NCBI GenBank assembly: GCA_018813065.1
Contig: JAHJCH010000063.1
Location: forward strand, 1-43,976
Direction of reading: 5' to 3'
Origin: Myxococcota bacterium
Lineage (GTDB): Bacteria; Myxococcota_A; Bradymonadia; UBA7976; UBA1532
Length of the DNA: 43,976 nucleotides
Part shown: positions 16,265-25,221 of the stretch, piece after piece
How positions within the stretch are numbered: position 1 is the stretch's first letter
Layout: the number at the start of each line of letters is the position of its first letter
Notes under the pieces: generated by a model
What the model was told of the DNA's origin: nothing
The model's database searches: none
The model's input: the letters and a program-made list of their open reading frames with translations, nothing else
Translations under genes and position numbers: made by a program

Positions 16265-17500
16265 TTAATTTATTTTTGTTTCATTTTGATGGTCAACCAA
16301 GGCCGCCTGAGGGGCCAACCCCGAGGAGACCACCGGCGCCACTTCGTGTGTCTCCCAAGGCAGCTGTGGCCACCAGCGCTTCAGGTCGTCGAGGCGATCC
16401 AGCTCCACGCTCTCGCCTGGGCGCGGCGTCGCCACCACAACCCCCTGCTCGGACAAGCCCAAGGCCTCCACCGCCGCCAATATGCGCTCCATCGGCTCTG
16501 TCCAGCCGTGCATCGCCAAGTCAAAGGTGCCCCAGTGGACCGGCAGCATCACGCGGCCCTTGAGCATCATGTGCGCTTGTACGGCCTGCTCTGGCCCGAG
16601 GTGCATGTCTGCCCACATGGCGTTATATGCGCCCGACTCCACCAGCGTGAGATCGAACGGCCCCAGGCGCTCGCCGATCTCAGCGAGGCCGGGGAACATG
16701 CCTGTGTCGCCCGTGTAGAAGACCCGGTGCTTGGGCCCGATCACGGCCCAGCCCGCCCACAGCGTCTGATCTTGATCACGCATGAGGAGCGAGCGCCCTG
16801 AGAAGTGCCGGGCGGGGGTGGCCACCAGCTTGAGATCATTGATCTCATAGGACGCCCACCAGTCCAGCTCAGTGATCCGCGCCGCGTCCACACCCCAGCG
16901 CTCCAGGTGAGCGCCCACGCCTAAGGGCACGACAAAGCGGGGCTTATCCGCGCGCGCCTCCAGCGCCAGGATCGTGGTGTAATCCAGGTGGTCATAGTGA
17001 TCGTGGGAGATGATCACGGCGTCCAAGGGGGGCAGCGCCGTGATCGGCAGCGGCGGGGGGTGAAACCGCGCCGGGCCGACCCAGCTAAAGGGCGAGGCCC
17101 GCAGCCCCCAGACTGGATCAAAAAGCACCCGATGGCCGTCGATCTCGATGAGTGAGGTGGAGTGGCCCAGCCAAGTCACGCGAAGCCCTGCGCGTGGATG
17201 CTCAGCGAAGTCCGCCGCCTCGCGCTTCAGGATCGGCAGCGCCATGTCAGGCGTCCTGTAGGCGCTGCGATCCGTGATCCAGCCCTTGAGCATCTTTGAG
17301 AGCGGGGCGTCGATTCGCTTAAGGCGGTTATGAAAGCGCCCGTCGCGCCACAGCGGCGAGGCCTTCATGCGGCTCAGACGATCCCCCTCAGCGCGCGCCC
17401 CCATGGCCCGCCAACCCGACATCCATGCACCCCCTGCGCTGATCGTCAAGAGCCCCAGCGCCGAGGCGAGGAGCCACATCTTCTTGCGTGTCCTGGTCAT
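16265..17500 (-). CDS. metallo-beta-lactamase-fold hydrolase, UlaG/NAPE-PLD-like, membrane-anchored
   Basis: This is a 411-residue protein with an N-terminal hydrophobic segment (MWLLASALGLLTISAGGAW, residues 8-26) after a basic stretch, so it is exported or anchored in the inner membrane. The metal site HDHYDH is at residues 166-171. The family-typical TWLGHSTSLIEIDG, FDPVWGLRASPFSWVGP and YTGDTGMF segments are present. This pattern matches the bacterial relatives of NAPE-hydrolysing phospholipase D and UlaG lactonase; the true substrate is unknown. The last codons are AT-rich, like the adjoining island. The amidase gene lies 85 bp upstream on the same strand. Confidence 0.82.
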   Translation of the reverse strand: MTRTRKKMWLLASALGLLTISAGGAWMSGWRAMGARAEGDRLSRMKASPLWRDGRFHNRLKRIDAPLSKMLKGWITDRSAYRTPDMALPILKREAADFAEHPRAGLRVTWLGHSTSLIEIDGHRVLFDPVWGLRASPFSWVGPARFHPPPLPITALPPLDAVIISHDHYDHLDYTTILALEARADKPRFVVPLGVGAHLERWGVDAARITELDWWASYEINDLKLVATPARHFSGRSLLMRDQDQTLWAGWAVIGPKHRVFYTGDTGMFPGLAEIGERLGPFDLTLVESGAYNAMWADMHLGPEQAVQAHMMLKGRVMLPVHWGTFDLAMHGWTEPMERILAAVEALGLSEQGVVVATPRPGESVELDRLDDLKRWWPQLPWETHEVAPVVSSGLAPQAALVDHQNETKIN

Positions 17501-17585
17501 CTCAAATTCCGCTTGAGCTGGGATCTGCGCGCGTGACTCGCCCCCACAGGCCTCATCCCTGGAGCGGCGCTGACGCCCTGCGCGC

Positions 17586-18815
17586 TCAGCGGGCGCGCTC
17601 CAAGACCGCGCGTAAGAGGACCTGACCGCCCGCCGTCACCCACTCCGGCGTCGTCTCCTCCACCTCGTTGTGGCTGATGCCGTCCACGCAGGGGATGAAG
17701 ATCATCGAGGTCGGCGCCACCCGCGCGATGTAGCACGCGTCATGGCCCGCGCCGCTGACCATGTCCCGATGGGAGAACCCCTCGGCCTCCGCCGCGCCGC
17801 GCACCGCCTTGATGCAGGCCTCGTCAAAGCGCACCGGCGGCGAGTACCAGATCTGCTCAAAGTCCATGCGCAGCCCCACCTCGCCCGCCACCTGCTCCAA
17901 CGCCGCCCGCAATGCCGTGTCCATCTGGCTGAGCACCGCGTCGTCAGGGTGGCGCAGATCCACCGTGAAGAAGACCCGCCCCGGGATGACGTTGCGCGAG
18001 TTGGGGGACGCCTGGATCAAGCCAACCGTGGCGCAGGCGTTGGGCTGGTGCGCCAGGCCAATGCGGTTGACCGCGTCGATGATCCGCGCCGCGCCAAGGA
18101 GGGCGTCGCGGCGGCTGCCCATGGGGGTCGGCCCCGCGTGGGCCTCCTGCCCCGTGAAGGTGACCTCGTACCAACGCTGGCCCTGGGCGTCCGTGACCAC
18201 GCCGATGGTGTAGCCCTCGTCCTCCAAGATCGGCCCCTGCTCGATGTGCGCCTCGAAGAAGGCGCCCACCTCGCGGCCACCCACCGGCGCCGCGCCCGCG
18301 TAGCCAATCCGCTGTAGCTCCTCGCCCATGCTCACCCCGTCGAGATCGGCGCGGCTGAGGCCATATTCCAGGTCAAAGACCCCCGCGAAGACGCCCGAGG
18401 AGACCATCGCAGGGGCGAAGCGTGAGCCCTCCTCATTGGTCCACGCCGAGACCTCGATGGGCGCCGCCGTCTCTATGCCCGCGTCGTTGAGCGTGCGGAT
18501 GACCTCAAGGCCCGCCAACACGCCATAGATGCCGTCGTACTTGCCGCCCGTGGGCTGGCTGTCGATGTGGCTGCCCATCATGATCGGCGCGCGGCTGGGA
18601 TCGCGGCCCTCGCGCCGCCCAAAGATGTTGCCCATCTGATCAATCGTGACGGCGCAGCCCGCCTCCTCGCACCAGCGCACGAAGAGATCACGCGCGGCCT
18701 TGTCCACGTCGGTGAGCGCCAAGCGGCAGACGCCGCCCTTGGGCGTCGCGCCGTGCTGAGCCATCTCCATCAGGCTGTCCCATAAGCGCTGGCCGTTGAT
18801 CTTGAGGTTGTTCAT
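17586..18815 (-). CDS. M20-family amidase, hydantoinase/carbamoylase type
   Basis: The 409-residue product is of normal length for the Zn-dependent N-carbamoyl-L-amino-acid hydrolase / allantoate amidohydrolase family. Metal-ligand signatures are GSHIDSQPTGGKYDG (H83, D94), WTNEEGSRF (E128/E129), HIEQGPILE near 193 and ISHNEVEE near the end. The family splits carbamoyl or ureido groups from amino acids and purine-breakdown products; which one here cannot be told. GAGGAG lies seven bases before the ATG. It is divergent from a GlpT-type transporter gene across 113 bp, so the two may share control. Confidence 0.88.
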   Translation of the reverse strand: MNNLKINGQRLWDSLMEMAQHGATPKGGVCRLALTDVDKAARDLFVRWCEEAGCAVTIDQMGNIFGRREGRDPSRAPIMMGSHIDSQPTGGKYDGIYGVLAGLEVIRTLNDAGIETAAPIEVSAWTNEEGSRFAPAMVSSGVFAGVFDLEYGLSRADLDGVSMGEELQRIGYAGAAPVGGREVGAFFEAHIEQGPILEDEGYTIGVVTDAQGQRWYEVTFTGQEAHAGPTPMGSRRDALLGAARIIDAVNRIGLAHQPNACATVGLIQASPNSRNVIPGRVFFTVDLRHPDDAVLSQMDTALRAALEQVAGEVGLRMDFEQIWYSPPVRFDEACIKAVRGAAEAEGFSHRDMVSGAGHDACYIARVAPTSMIFIPCVDGISHNEVEETTPEWVTAGGQVLLRAVLERAR

Positions 18816-18928
18816 AAGCCGCTCCTCTCAGGTGTGGGCCTCTGGAGATAGCAGATCATGAGGCGCGCGCCTATCGCCCCCTGCCCGGACGGGGTAAAAG
18901 ATCCGCGACGTTCTCTACAGGGGGCCTC

Positions 18929-20266
18929 GTGAGCCAAGCCAAGCACACCCTCATCCAGATCACCGCGCGGTATCGCCGCTGGCGTATGCGCATCTTCTTC
19001 ACCGCCTGGAGCATGTACGCCACCTATTACATGGCCCGCGTCAACATCTCCGTGGCCGTGCCCTCTTTGCAAGACCTGCTCGGCGAAGGCGGCCAGGCCA
19101 CCGAGCACTCCATCATGCTCGTGGGCTTGATCCTCACAGGGACCAAGCTGGCTTATGGCTTTGGTCAGCTGATCAACGGGATCTTGGGGGATCGCTTCGG
19201 CCCCCGCCGCGTCGCCACCATTGGCATGGGCATCTCGGCGCTGATGAACCTGCTCTTTGGCCTCGTCGGCAGCTTCCCCGCCTTTATGGGGATCTGGCTG
19301 GTCAACGGGCTCTCTCAAGCCACAGGCGCGCCGTCGCGGATCAAGCTCCTGGCTAACTGGTTCTCACCGACAGCGCGCGGCAAGATGATGGGCCTCTTGG
19401 GCACGGATTATATGGTGGGCAACGCGCTGTCATGGATCCTCTCAGGCTGGCTCTTGGAGCGCTATGGTTGGCGCTACGTCTTCTTCGTCCCCGCCGCGAT
19501 CCTCGCCGTCTCTGCCGCCCACGTCTACTGGCGCACCCGTAACGCCCCCGAAGAGGTCGGATTGCCGACCATCGAGGACTTTGAGCGGCTCAAGGCGGGG
19601 GAGATGGCCATCGACGAGGTGCGCACCGAGGCCCGCGAGGATGAGCACGCTGGCTGGGCCTATGTCGCCCGCCAGGCGCTCCTCAACAAGCACGTCTGGA
19701 TCGTCGGCTTCGCCTACTTCGGCGTCGATCTCTTCCGCTATGGCTTCCTCGATTGGTCCTTCGCCTACCTCATGGAGCAAGATCCCAGCGTGGGTAAGGC
19801 GGTCATCAAGATCATCATGCTGCCGATCGTCGGCGCGGTGGGGATCATCGCCTCGGGCTGGCTGACCGATCGCATGGAGGGGCGCCGCGCGCCGGTGATC
19901 GCCGTGATGCTGATCATCTCGGCGGGGCTGGCCTGGGTCTTCCGCAGCGTCCCGGCGGGGCACTTCTGGTACTCCCTGCTGATCTTGGGCGGCATCGGCT
20001 TCTTCCTCTACGGCCCACACCTCTTGATGGGCGCCACCATCGCCATGGATCTGGGCAGCCGCAAGGCCTCGGCGACGGCCTCAGGGGTCATCGACTGGCT
20101 GGGCTATATGGGCGCGGCGGTGGCGGGGGTCGGCACGGCCTGGGCGCGCAACCGCTGGGGCTGGGACGGCGCCTTCTACCTCTGGATCGCCTCGGCGCTG
20201 CTGGCGGCGGCGCTGATGTTGACGCTGTGGAATGTCAAGCCGAGTAAAGATCAGGAGTTTGTCTGA
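18929..20266 (+). CDS. MFS transporter of the organophosphate:phosphate antiporter (GlpT) type
   Basis: This is a 445-residue membrane protein with about 12 hydrophobic segments. Its N-terminal signature resembles GlpT/UhpT: YYMARVNISVAVP, then GTKLAYGFGQLINGILGDR and LVNGLSQATGAP. A charged loop near the middle (FERLKAGEMAIDEVRTEARE) separates the two halves. GlpT relatives exchange phosphorylated organics for phosphate across the inner membrane; the substrate here is not readable. The start is GTG 18929 with AGGGGG just upstream. It is divergent from the M20 amidase gene. Confidence 0.85.
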   Translation: MSQAKHTLIQITARYRRWRMRIFFTAWSMYATYYMARVNISVAVPSLQDLLGEGGQATEHSIMLVGLILTGTKLAYGFGQLINGILGDRFGPRRVATIGMGISALMNLLFGLVGSFPAFMGIWLVNGLSQATGAPSRIKLLANWFSPTARGKMMGLLGTDYMVGNALSWILSGWLLERYGWRYVFFVPAAILAVSAAHVYWRTRNAPEEVGLPTIEDFERLKAGEMAIDEVRTEAREDEHAGWAYVARQALLNKHVWIVGFAYFGVDLFRYGFLDWSFAYLMEQDPSVGKAVIKIIMLPIVGAVGIIASGWLTDRMEGRRAPVIAVMLIISAGLAWVFRSVPAGHFWYSLLILGGIGFFLYGPHLLMGATIAMDLGSRKASATASGVIDWLGYMGAAVAGVGTAWARNRWGWDGAFYLWIASALLAAALMLTLWNVKPSKDQEFV

Positions 20267-20327
20267 GCGCTTGAGCGCTTGAGTCAACCACCCAGGGCGC
20301 GGGGCCGATAAGGCGCCAGGAGGTCCG

Positions 20328-21527
20328 ATGCAAGAGCTGATCTGTCCGCGTTGTCGCCGAGGTGGCTTCAGCAAGCGCTGCGCGCATGATGGCGCGTACT
20401 TGGTCACCCCCGCCGCGCTGCGCGAGGCGGGGCGCGACGCTTGGCTGGGCGAGTTCTTGGCGGGCCGCTATGGGATCATCCAGCGGCTCGGGGTCGGCGG
20501 GATGGGCGCGGTCTACGCCGCCTGGGATGAGGAGACGCAGCGCAAGATCGCGGTCAAGTTCCTCCTCGATCGCTACGCCCAGCACCCCTCGCTGCGCACC
20601 CGCTTTATCCGCGAGGCCGAGGCCGCCGCCTCGGTCAACAGCCCGCACGTCGTGGCGCTGCTCGACTTCGGCGTCGAGGCCGATCAGACGCTGTGGTACG
20701 CCATGGAGTTCGTCGAGGGCTGGACGCTGCGCGATGAGGTCAATCACAACGGCGCGCTGACCGTGCGCCAGAGCGTTCAGCTGGCCCGCCAGATCTTGAT
20801 GGGGCTGGCCGAGGCCCATGACGCTGGCCTGATTCACCGCGATCTCAAGCACGACAACATCATGTTCAGCGGCACGCGGGGCCGCTTTATGGCCCGCATC
20901 CTTGACTTCGGCGTGGTCAAGAGCCAGGCGGCTGATCTGGACCACGGCAACCCGCTGACGGCCCACGGGGTCCTCGTCGGCTCCCCGAGCTATATGAGCC
21001 CTGAGCAGATCCGCAACCTGGAGGTGGGGCCGCCGTCGGATCTCTACAGCCTGGCGGTGGTGCTCTATGAGGCGCTGGTGGCGCGGCGGCTGTTCTCGGC
21101 CTCGGACTACGAGGCCCTCTTGCGCGAGGACGCCACGCGCGAGGCGCCGCCGTTGACCTACACGGCCAACGGCGAGGAGATCCCCCTCGCCTATGACAAG
21201 GTGATTCAAAAGGCCCTGGCCCATGATCCCACGGATCGTTACCCCGACGCGCGCACGATGCTCTTGGCCTTGGAGCAGATGGAGGTGGCGCCGCCCCCGC
21301 CGGATGATCTCCTCGCCGATCCCCCTGAGGCGGCGCGCCTTGAGGACGCCCCGAGCGTGATCGTCAGCCCCAGCCCGGTGCCCATCGTCCAAGAGACAGG
21401 GCTGCCGGTGATCCGCGTCCAGCCGACGCCGCTCAAGCCGCCCAAGCGCGCCTGGCTCCTCTTCGTCGGCGTCGCCGCCTTGACCCTGCTCCTGGCGGAG
21501 ATCGGGCTGCGCTTGGCGGGCCGCTAG
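20328..21527 (+). CDS. membrane-anchored Hanks-type Ser/Thr protein kinase with N-terminal zinc finger
   Basis: The 399-residue product contains a full eukaryote-like kinase domain: glycine loop GVGGMG at residues 55-60, AVKFLL lysine (K77), catalytic HRDLKHDN (170-177), DFG (193-195) and GSPSYMSPEQI. Before the kinase is a small Cys-rich finger (CPRC at 6-9, then C18 and H20). After it come a proline-rich linker and one C-terminal membrane segment (about 373-395), so the kinase domain should face the cytoplasm with only a few residues outside. This layout is common in myxobacterial kinases. It lies 61 bp after the transporter gene on the same strand. Confidence 0.92.
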   Translation: MQELICPRCRRGGFSKRCAHDGAYLVTPAALREAGRDAWLGEFLAGRYGIIQRLGVGGMGAVYAAWDEETQRKIAVKFLLDRYAQHPSLRTRFIREAEAAASVNSPHVVALLDFGVEADQTLWYAMEFVEGWTLRDEVNHNGALTVRQSVQLARQILMGLAEAHDAGLIHRDLKHDNIMFSGTRGRFMARILDFGVVKSQAADLDHGNPLTAHGVLVGSPSYMSPEQIRNLEVGPPSDLYSLAVVLYEALVARRLFSASDYEALLREDATREAPPLTYTANGEEIPLAYDKVIQKALAHDPTDRYPDARTMLLALEQMEVAPPPPDDLLADPPEAARLEDAPSVIVSPSPVPIVQETGLPVIRVQPTPLKPPKRAWLLFVGVAALTLLLAEIGLRLAGR

Positions 21528-21583
21528 ACCGCCTCAAGGGCGCCTGTGCCCCGTCGATGGCGGCTGAGGGGCGACGCGCGGGC

Positions 21584-24500
21584 TCAGCGCGCGGTGCGTA
21601 GACGATAGGTCAGCTGCAAGTATCCCTGAAGCGTCGGGGTGTCGATGCGGCGGCGCACGGTCTTCTCAAAGTGATCGGCGCCGTTGGGGCTGAGCTGCCA
21701 CGCCCCATAGAGCAAATCCTCAAGAAAGCGGGTCTCCGAGAGGGTCGCCGTGCCAGGGCTCAGCGGATCGAGCGTGGTCAGGCCAAGCTCAAGGTAAAGC
21801 GCGGCTGTGCCCGGACGATCTGGGCTGGGGGAGAGGGTGAAATCGATGAGGGGTTGGGCGAGATCCGCGTTGGCGGCCAAGAGCGGCAAGTCATTGCGCT
21901 TGACGTAGCTCTGGAAGGGCGTCTCGAAGGCGCTGACGGCGCCGTCTGGGGCGGCGGAGACGGGGTCCTCCCCCACCAGGCCCGCCCGCGCGATGACCGC
22001 GATCGGGTGCTGCGTGGCGATCTCAAGGCGATCAAGGGTGACGCTCAACGCTCGGATCGGCACGAAGCGCGCCCGACGCAGCTCAAAGACGCCATGGGTC
22101 GAGCGGTCTTCGGGGGAGAACGCCTCCAACGTTGAGCCAACAGCGTTGTCGATCCGAGTGACGCCCAAGGGGCTCGCCAAGCTGCCAATGGCGCAGGCGG
22201 CGTCCACGGCGTCGGCGGCGGCCACCAGCACGCCACGGGTGCCTGAGCCCGAGATCTCAAAGCGCGCTCGCGCCTCGCCCAGAGGCACCCCGTAGAGGTT
22301 GGGGGGCGCCGCCTCGCTGCCACCAAAGAGGGTTAAAAAGGGCGCGCCGAAGTGCTGGGTGTGATCATTGGCCTCAGCGGCGACGGCATCCGCGATCTGC
22401 TGGGCCAAGCGGCAGTAATCGCCGCTTAAGTAGGCCTTGACCATGTCAATGAGGTCGCTGGCGAGCTGAACGAGGCGGTCCAGGCCCGTGGAGGTGTCGT
22501 CCTCCAGGGCTGACCAGCCCAGGGTTAGACCCATATTGGCCCCCTCCAGCCAAGCCTCAGGTCGGTAGAAGACCGGGATCTGAGGCGTGAAGTCCAAGTG
22601 TGCAGGCTCAGATGGCTGCTCAAGCCAGGCGAAGGGGCGATGTAGACCCAGGAAGCCGCGCCAAGGGTAGCGCAGGCCCACCTCGCCGCAGCCAAAGCGG
22701 CTGCGCAGCCGCAGGTAGCCTTCGCCCAGGTTGTCTACGTCTGCCTCGCCGCTTTGGGAGAAGGTGATCTCGGCCAAGGTCGCCACGAAGGCGCGAGGGC
22801 GCGTGTCGAGGTCTTCGGCGGTGAGGCCCAAGGCGTCGAGGGCCGGGGCGAAGGGGGCCTCGCCGGGGGGCTCGTCCAGGCTGCTGTCCTCGCCTTCGAA
22901 GGGCGGAGCGAGGGGCGTGCTCTGGGATACCTCAGCCTCAGGCGGGGGCGCAGGCGCCGGATCTTGGGCTTGATTGCTCTCGGGGCGTTCAAGGTTCATC
23001 ACCGGGTTGAGCTGATTATTAAACTTATATTTCAGGACGTTGGCGCTGTCGTCGCCGACGTCCAAGATCCAAATCACCGAGCCCGTCGGGCCGGTCGCCG
23101 TGAGGTAGAGCTTGCCGTGATAGAGCAGGGGTTGGACTTCAGGGGCGAAGGCATCTGTGCCGTCGGGCATATCAAAGGCGAGGATCCCCACCGCGCCGGC
23201 CTCGTATCCCCAAGTCTCATCGTCTTGAAAGATCGCTGAGGGGTGACCATCCACGAGATCAAAGCGGTGGACGCGGAAGCCCCGATCGCGCAAGGGCGAG
23301 TCGGCGCGATTCACACGCCGCTCCACGGCGTAGACAAAGTCTCGGCTGGCGACGACGGTGGTGTGGGGGTGGATGGGGCCGCCCGGCCAGTCCGCTCGCC
23401 ATAAGAAGCGCAGCGTGTTGAGATCGAAGGCGAAGAGCGCGCCGTGGCTGACGCCGCCCTCCAGGATGTAGGTTCGCATCGCGGGGAAGAGCAGCGTCTC
23501 ACCCACTGCCAGCGAATAGCCCATCACCATCAGCTCATGCCAGGTGTCATAGACAGAGATTTGGCCGGGGCTTACCTCTTGCGCCTCAAAAGGCACCCGC
23601 GTTCGATCCACGAATTGGCCATCTTGGGCGGCGTGGCGCTCTAAGTAGTAGCCATCCTCTAGACCCGCGACGTCACGACGCTCACGCGTTTTGATGATGT
23701 GGCCTCGGTGCAATAGGAAGTCGCGGTTGCCGCTGTTACCGGGCTGCGCGATGGCGTGCTCACCCGCGTCCGTCTCGAACAGATCCATGGTCCCACGAGG
23801 CATAAAGCCCAGCAGCTCAGCGCGCGCTTGGGTCAGATCGATGGCCGTCACCCGCGCCCCGCCGCTGCGCGCCAAGGAGAAGAGGTGATCGCCGGCGATG
23901 ATCGCATCGCCGGTGGTCTTGCTGTCGCTCCACACCACGCTGCCGTCGCAGCCGTTGATCATGGCGCCATTGCTGTAATAGATCAGCCCGCCGTACTCCA
24001 CAGGTGAGCCGTGAGGCTCGCTGACGCTGAGGGTGCGCAGGCGGCCATTGGGTTGGAGGCCGCTCCAGCGTGAGGGGATGTCCACCGCCAGATCGATGGT
24101 CCCGGTGAAGGCGTTGACGCGGAAGAAGCGCTGCGTCATCTCGCCCTGATCCATATCAAACGCAGTGGTGATGATGGGCAGGTGCTCATCGCTGCGGGTG
24201 AGGCCAACCCCAATGCCAGTGTTCTCGTTCAGGTGGAGGATGAAGAGCGACTCACCCAAGGAGGTGCGCCAGAGGAGCCGGTTATCGTCTCGCAGGTCAT
24301 GGCATGACACCACCTGGTTGCCCACGCCGACGCCGGGCATGTTGGTGGAGCGCAGGTACAAGCGCCCGTCAAAGATGAGCGGGTGGCCCAGGAGATAGGG
24401 CGCCTCGGCGGGCAACGCCAAGCGCGTGGGGTGGGCGCTTAAGATCGGCGGCGCTGGAGATGATGCGTCTGGGCCGCTGTCCGGGCTGGAGCCGCTGTCC

Positions 24501-24775
24501 TGGCCGCTGTCCGGGCTGGGGCCGCTGTCCTGGCCGCTGTCCCGGCTGGGGCCGCTGTCCTGGCCGCTGTCCTGGCTGGGGCCGCTGTCCCGACTGGGGC
24601 CGCTGTCCTGGCTGGGGCTGCTGTCCTGGCCGCTGTCCCGACTGGGGCTGCTGTCCTGGCCGCTGTCCTGGCTGGGGCCGCTGTCCTGGCCGCCGTCGCC
24701 AAAGTCACCATCACCGCCGCGCTGACAGGCCCCCGTCAAAGCGAGGGTCAACACCAAGAGGAGCGCGCTTCGCAT
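21584..24775 (-). CDS. giant lipoprotein with Asp/Ser/Gly repeat linker and PQQ-like propeller
   Basis: The product is about 1063 residues from the ATG at 24775, which has a GGAG five bases upstream; the frame continues 65 codons further but that stretch is not protein-like. The leader ends in a lipobox (LTGAC, Cys17). Residues about 25-105 are a repeat built from DSGQ and DSGPS units. Next come repeated strand-turn motifs of a PQQ-like/WD-type propeller (FDLNTLRFLWRADWPGGP, GCDGSVVWSD). A Pro/Glu linker near 590 leads to a C-terminal region of unknown fold. The linker probably lifts the domain off the outer membrane, as in many Myxococcota lipoproteins. The function is unknown. Confidence 0.82.
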   Translation of the reverse strand: MRSALLLVLTLALTGACQRGGDGDFGDGGQDSGPSQDSGQDSSPSRDSGQDSSPSQDSGPSRDSGPSQDSGQDSGPSRDSGQDSGPSPDSGQDSGSSPDSGPDASSPAPPILSAHPTRLALPAEAPYLLGHPLIFDGRLYLRSTNMPGVGVGNQVVSCHDLRDDNRLLWRTSLGESLFILHLNENTGIGVGLTRSDEHLPIITTAFDMDQGEMTQRFFRVNAFTGTIDLAVDIPSRWSGLQPNGRLRTLSVSEPHGSPVEYGGLIYYSNGAMINGCDGSVVWSDSKTTGDAIIAGDHLFSLARSGGARVTAIDLTQARAELLGFMPRGTMDLFETDAGEHAIAQPGNSGNRDFLLHRGHIIKTRERRDVAGLEDGYYLERHAAQDGQFVDRTRVPFEAQEVSPGQISVYDTWHELMVMGYSLAVGETLLFPAMRTYILEGGVSHGALFAFDLNTLRFLWRADWPGGPIHPHTTVVASRDFVYAVERRVNRADSPLRDRGFRVHRFDLVDGHPSAIFQDDETWGYEAGAVGILAFDMPDGTDAFAPEVQPLLYHGKLYLTATGPTGSVIWILDVGDDSANVLKYKFNNQLNPVMNLERPESNQAQDPAPAPPPEAEVSQSTPLAPPFEGEDSSLDEPPGEAPFAPALDALGLTAEDLDTRPRAFVATLAEITFSQSGEADVDNLGEGYLRLRSRFGCGEVGLRYPWRGFLGLHRPFAWLEQPSEPAHLDFTPQIPVFYRPEAWLEGANMGLTLGWSALEDDTSTGLDRLVQLASDLIDMVKAYLSGDYCRLAQQIADAVAAEANDHTQHFGAPFLTLFGGSEAAPPNLYGVPLGEARARFEISGSGTRGVLVAAADAVDAACAIGSLASPLGVTRIDNAVGSTLEAFSPEDRSTHGVFELRRARFVPIRALSVTLDRLEIATQHPIAVIARAGLVGEDPVSAAPDGAVSAFETPFQSYVKRNDLPLLAANADLAQPLIDFTLSPSPDRPGTAALYLELGLTTLDPLSPGTATLSETRFLEDLLYGAWQLSPNGADHFEKTVRRRIDTPTLQGYLQLTYRLRTAR
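24467..24702 (-). repeat. low-complexity repeat encoding a DSGQ/DSGPS linker
   Basis: On the plus strand the sequence is built from CCGCTGTCC followed by TGG, CGG or similar variants, with CGGCTGGGG spacers, giving a ladder of 12-base and 18-base units. It encodes the surface linker of the lipoprotein gene. Units are in frame, so copy-number changes would only alter linker length. Confidence 0.85.
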
Positions 24776-24897
24776 ATGATCTCCAAGCGGGGAAGTCCCG
24801 CTGAAATGGCCGCTAGAGCGTCGTGAGCGGCAAGATGCCACGACCACGCGCCAACGACGAGCCAGATCGGGTGGCCACGAGCCTTTACCACTCGCGA

Positions 24898-24912
24898 AAC
24901 CCCTGCGGGGTT
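24898..24912. repeat. hairpin AACCCC-TGC-GGGGTT
   Basis: This is a perfect 6-bp stem with a 3-base loop in the gap upstream of miaB. There is no T-run after it on either strand, so it is not a standard intrinsic terminator. It may be part of a larger structured RNA or a REP-like element. Confidence 0.5.
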
Positions 24913-24945
24913 CCCCTCGTGCCGCTCGCCTCCGGCTCGCTTTCA

Positions 24946-24964
24946 GGCGGGCCGTTGGCCCGTC
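24946..24964. repeat. hairpin with 8-bp stem around GTT loop
   Basis: CGGGCC-GTT-GGCCCG is a perfect 6-bp core, extended by one G-T and one G-C pair (24946-24953 with 24957-24964). It lies 33 bases after the previous hairpin in the same gap. Confidence 0.5.
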
Positions 24965-25221
24965 GAGCATCGTGGCTGCTTGAGGTGGCCGTTGATGGTG
25001 ATGTGGGTGTGGCAGATTGGTGCTTACGCCGCTCTAGATTGAAGACGCCCATGCCAGTCAATCAACCAAATGCCCGATTCCTCTTGATATGGCTTGACTT
25101 GCCCTGCGCTTTATCACCTCACCAGCGCCTCTGCGCGATCACCTGCTCAATTCCAAGCAGATCACCTTGAATTCACCGCCCACGCCAGCATAGGCTCTGC
25201 GGATTTTTTTCAGGAGGCACC

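Larger units (their letters stand above)
24776..25221. other. 446-bp non-coding gap with a hairpin cluster
   Basis: No convincing gene is present; short ORFs here lack protein-like sequence. The left half (24815-24975) is packed with inverted repeats: GTCGTG/CACGAC at 24820-24844, the palindrome GTGGCCAC at 24871-24878, and two stronger hairpins listed separately. The right half (25060-25150) is less structured and slightly AT-richer and probably holds the miaB promoter, though no good match was found. An AGGAGG ribosome-binding site stands directly before miaB. Confidence 0.5.

Noticed and set aside
20235..21392. 385-codon open frame antisense to the kinase gene
   Set aside because: The kinase on the plus strand has all catalytic motifs. 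The antisense sequence has none and runs over the transporter end.
24467..24702. Possible CRISPR array
   Set aside because: The units are 12-18 bases, lie inside a coding frame and have no unique spacers; they encode a DSGQ linker.
24776..24970. 65-codon N-terminal extension of the large lipoprotein gene
   Set aside because: The extension would place the signal peptide inside the protein. The ATG at 24775 has a ribosome-binding site and is followed directly by a lipobox leader.
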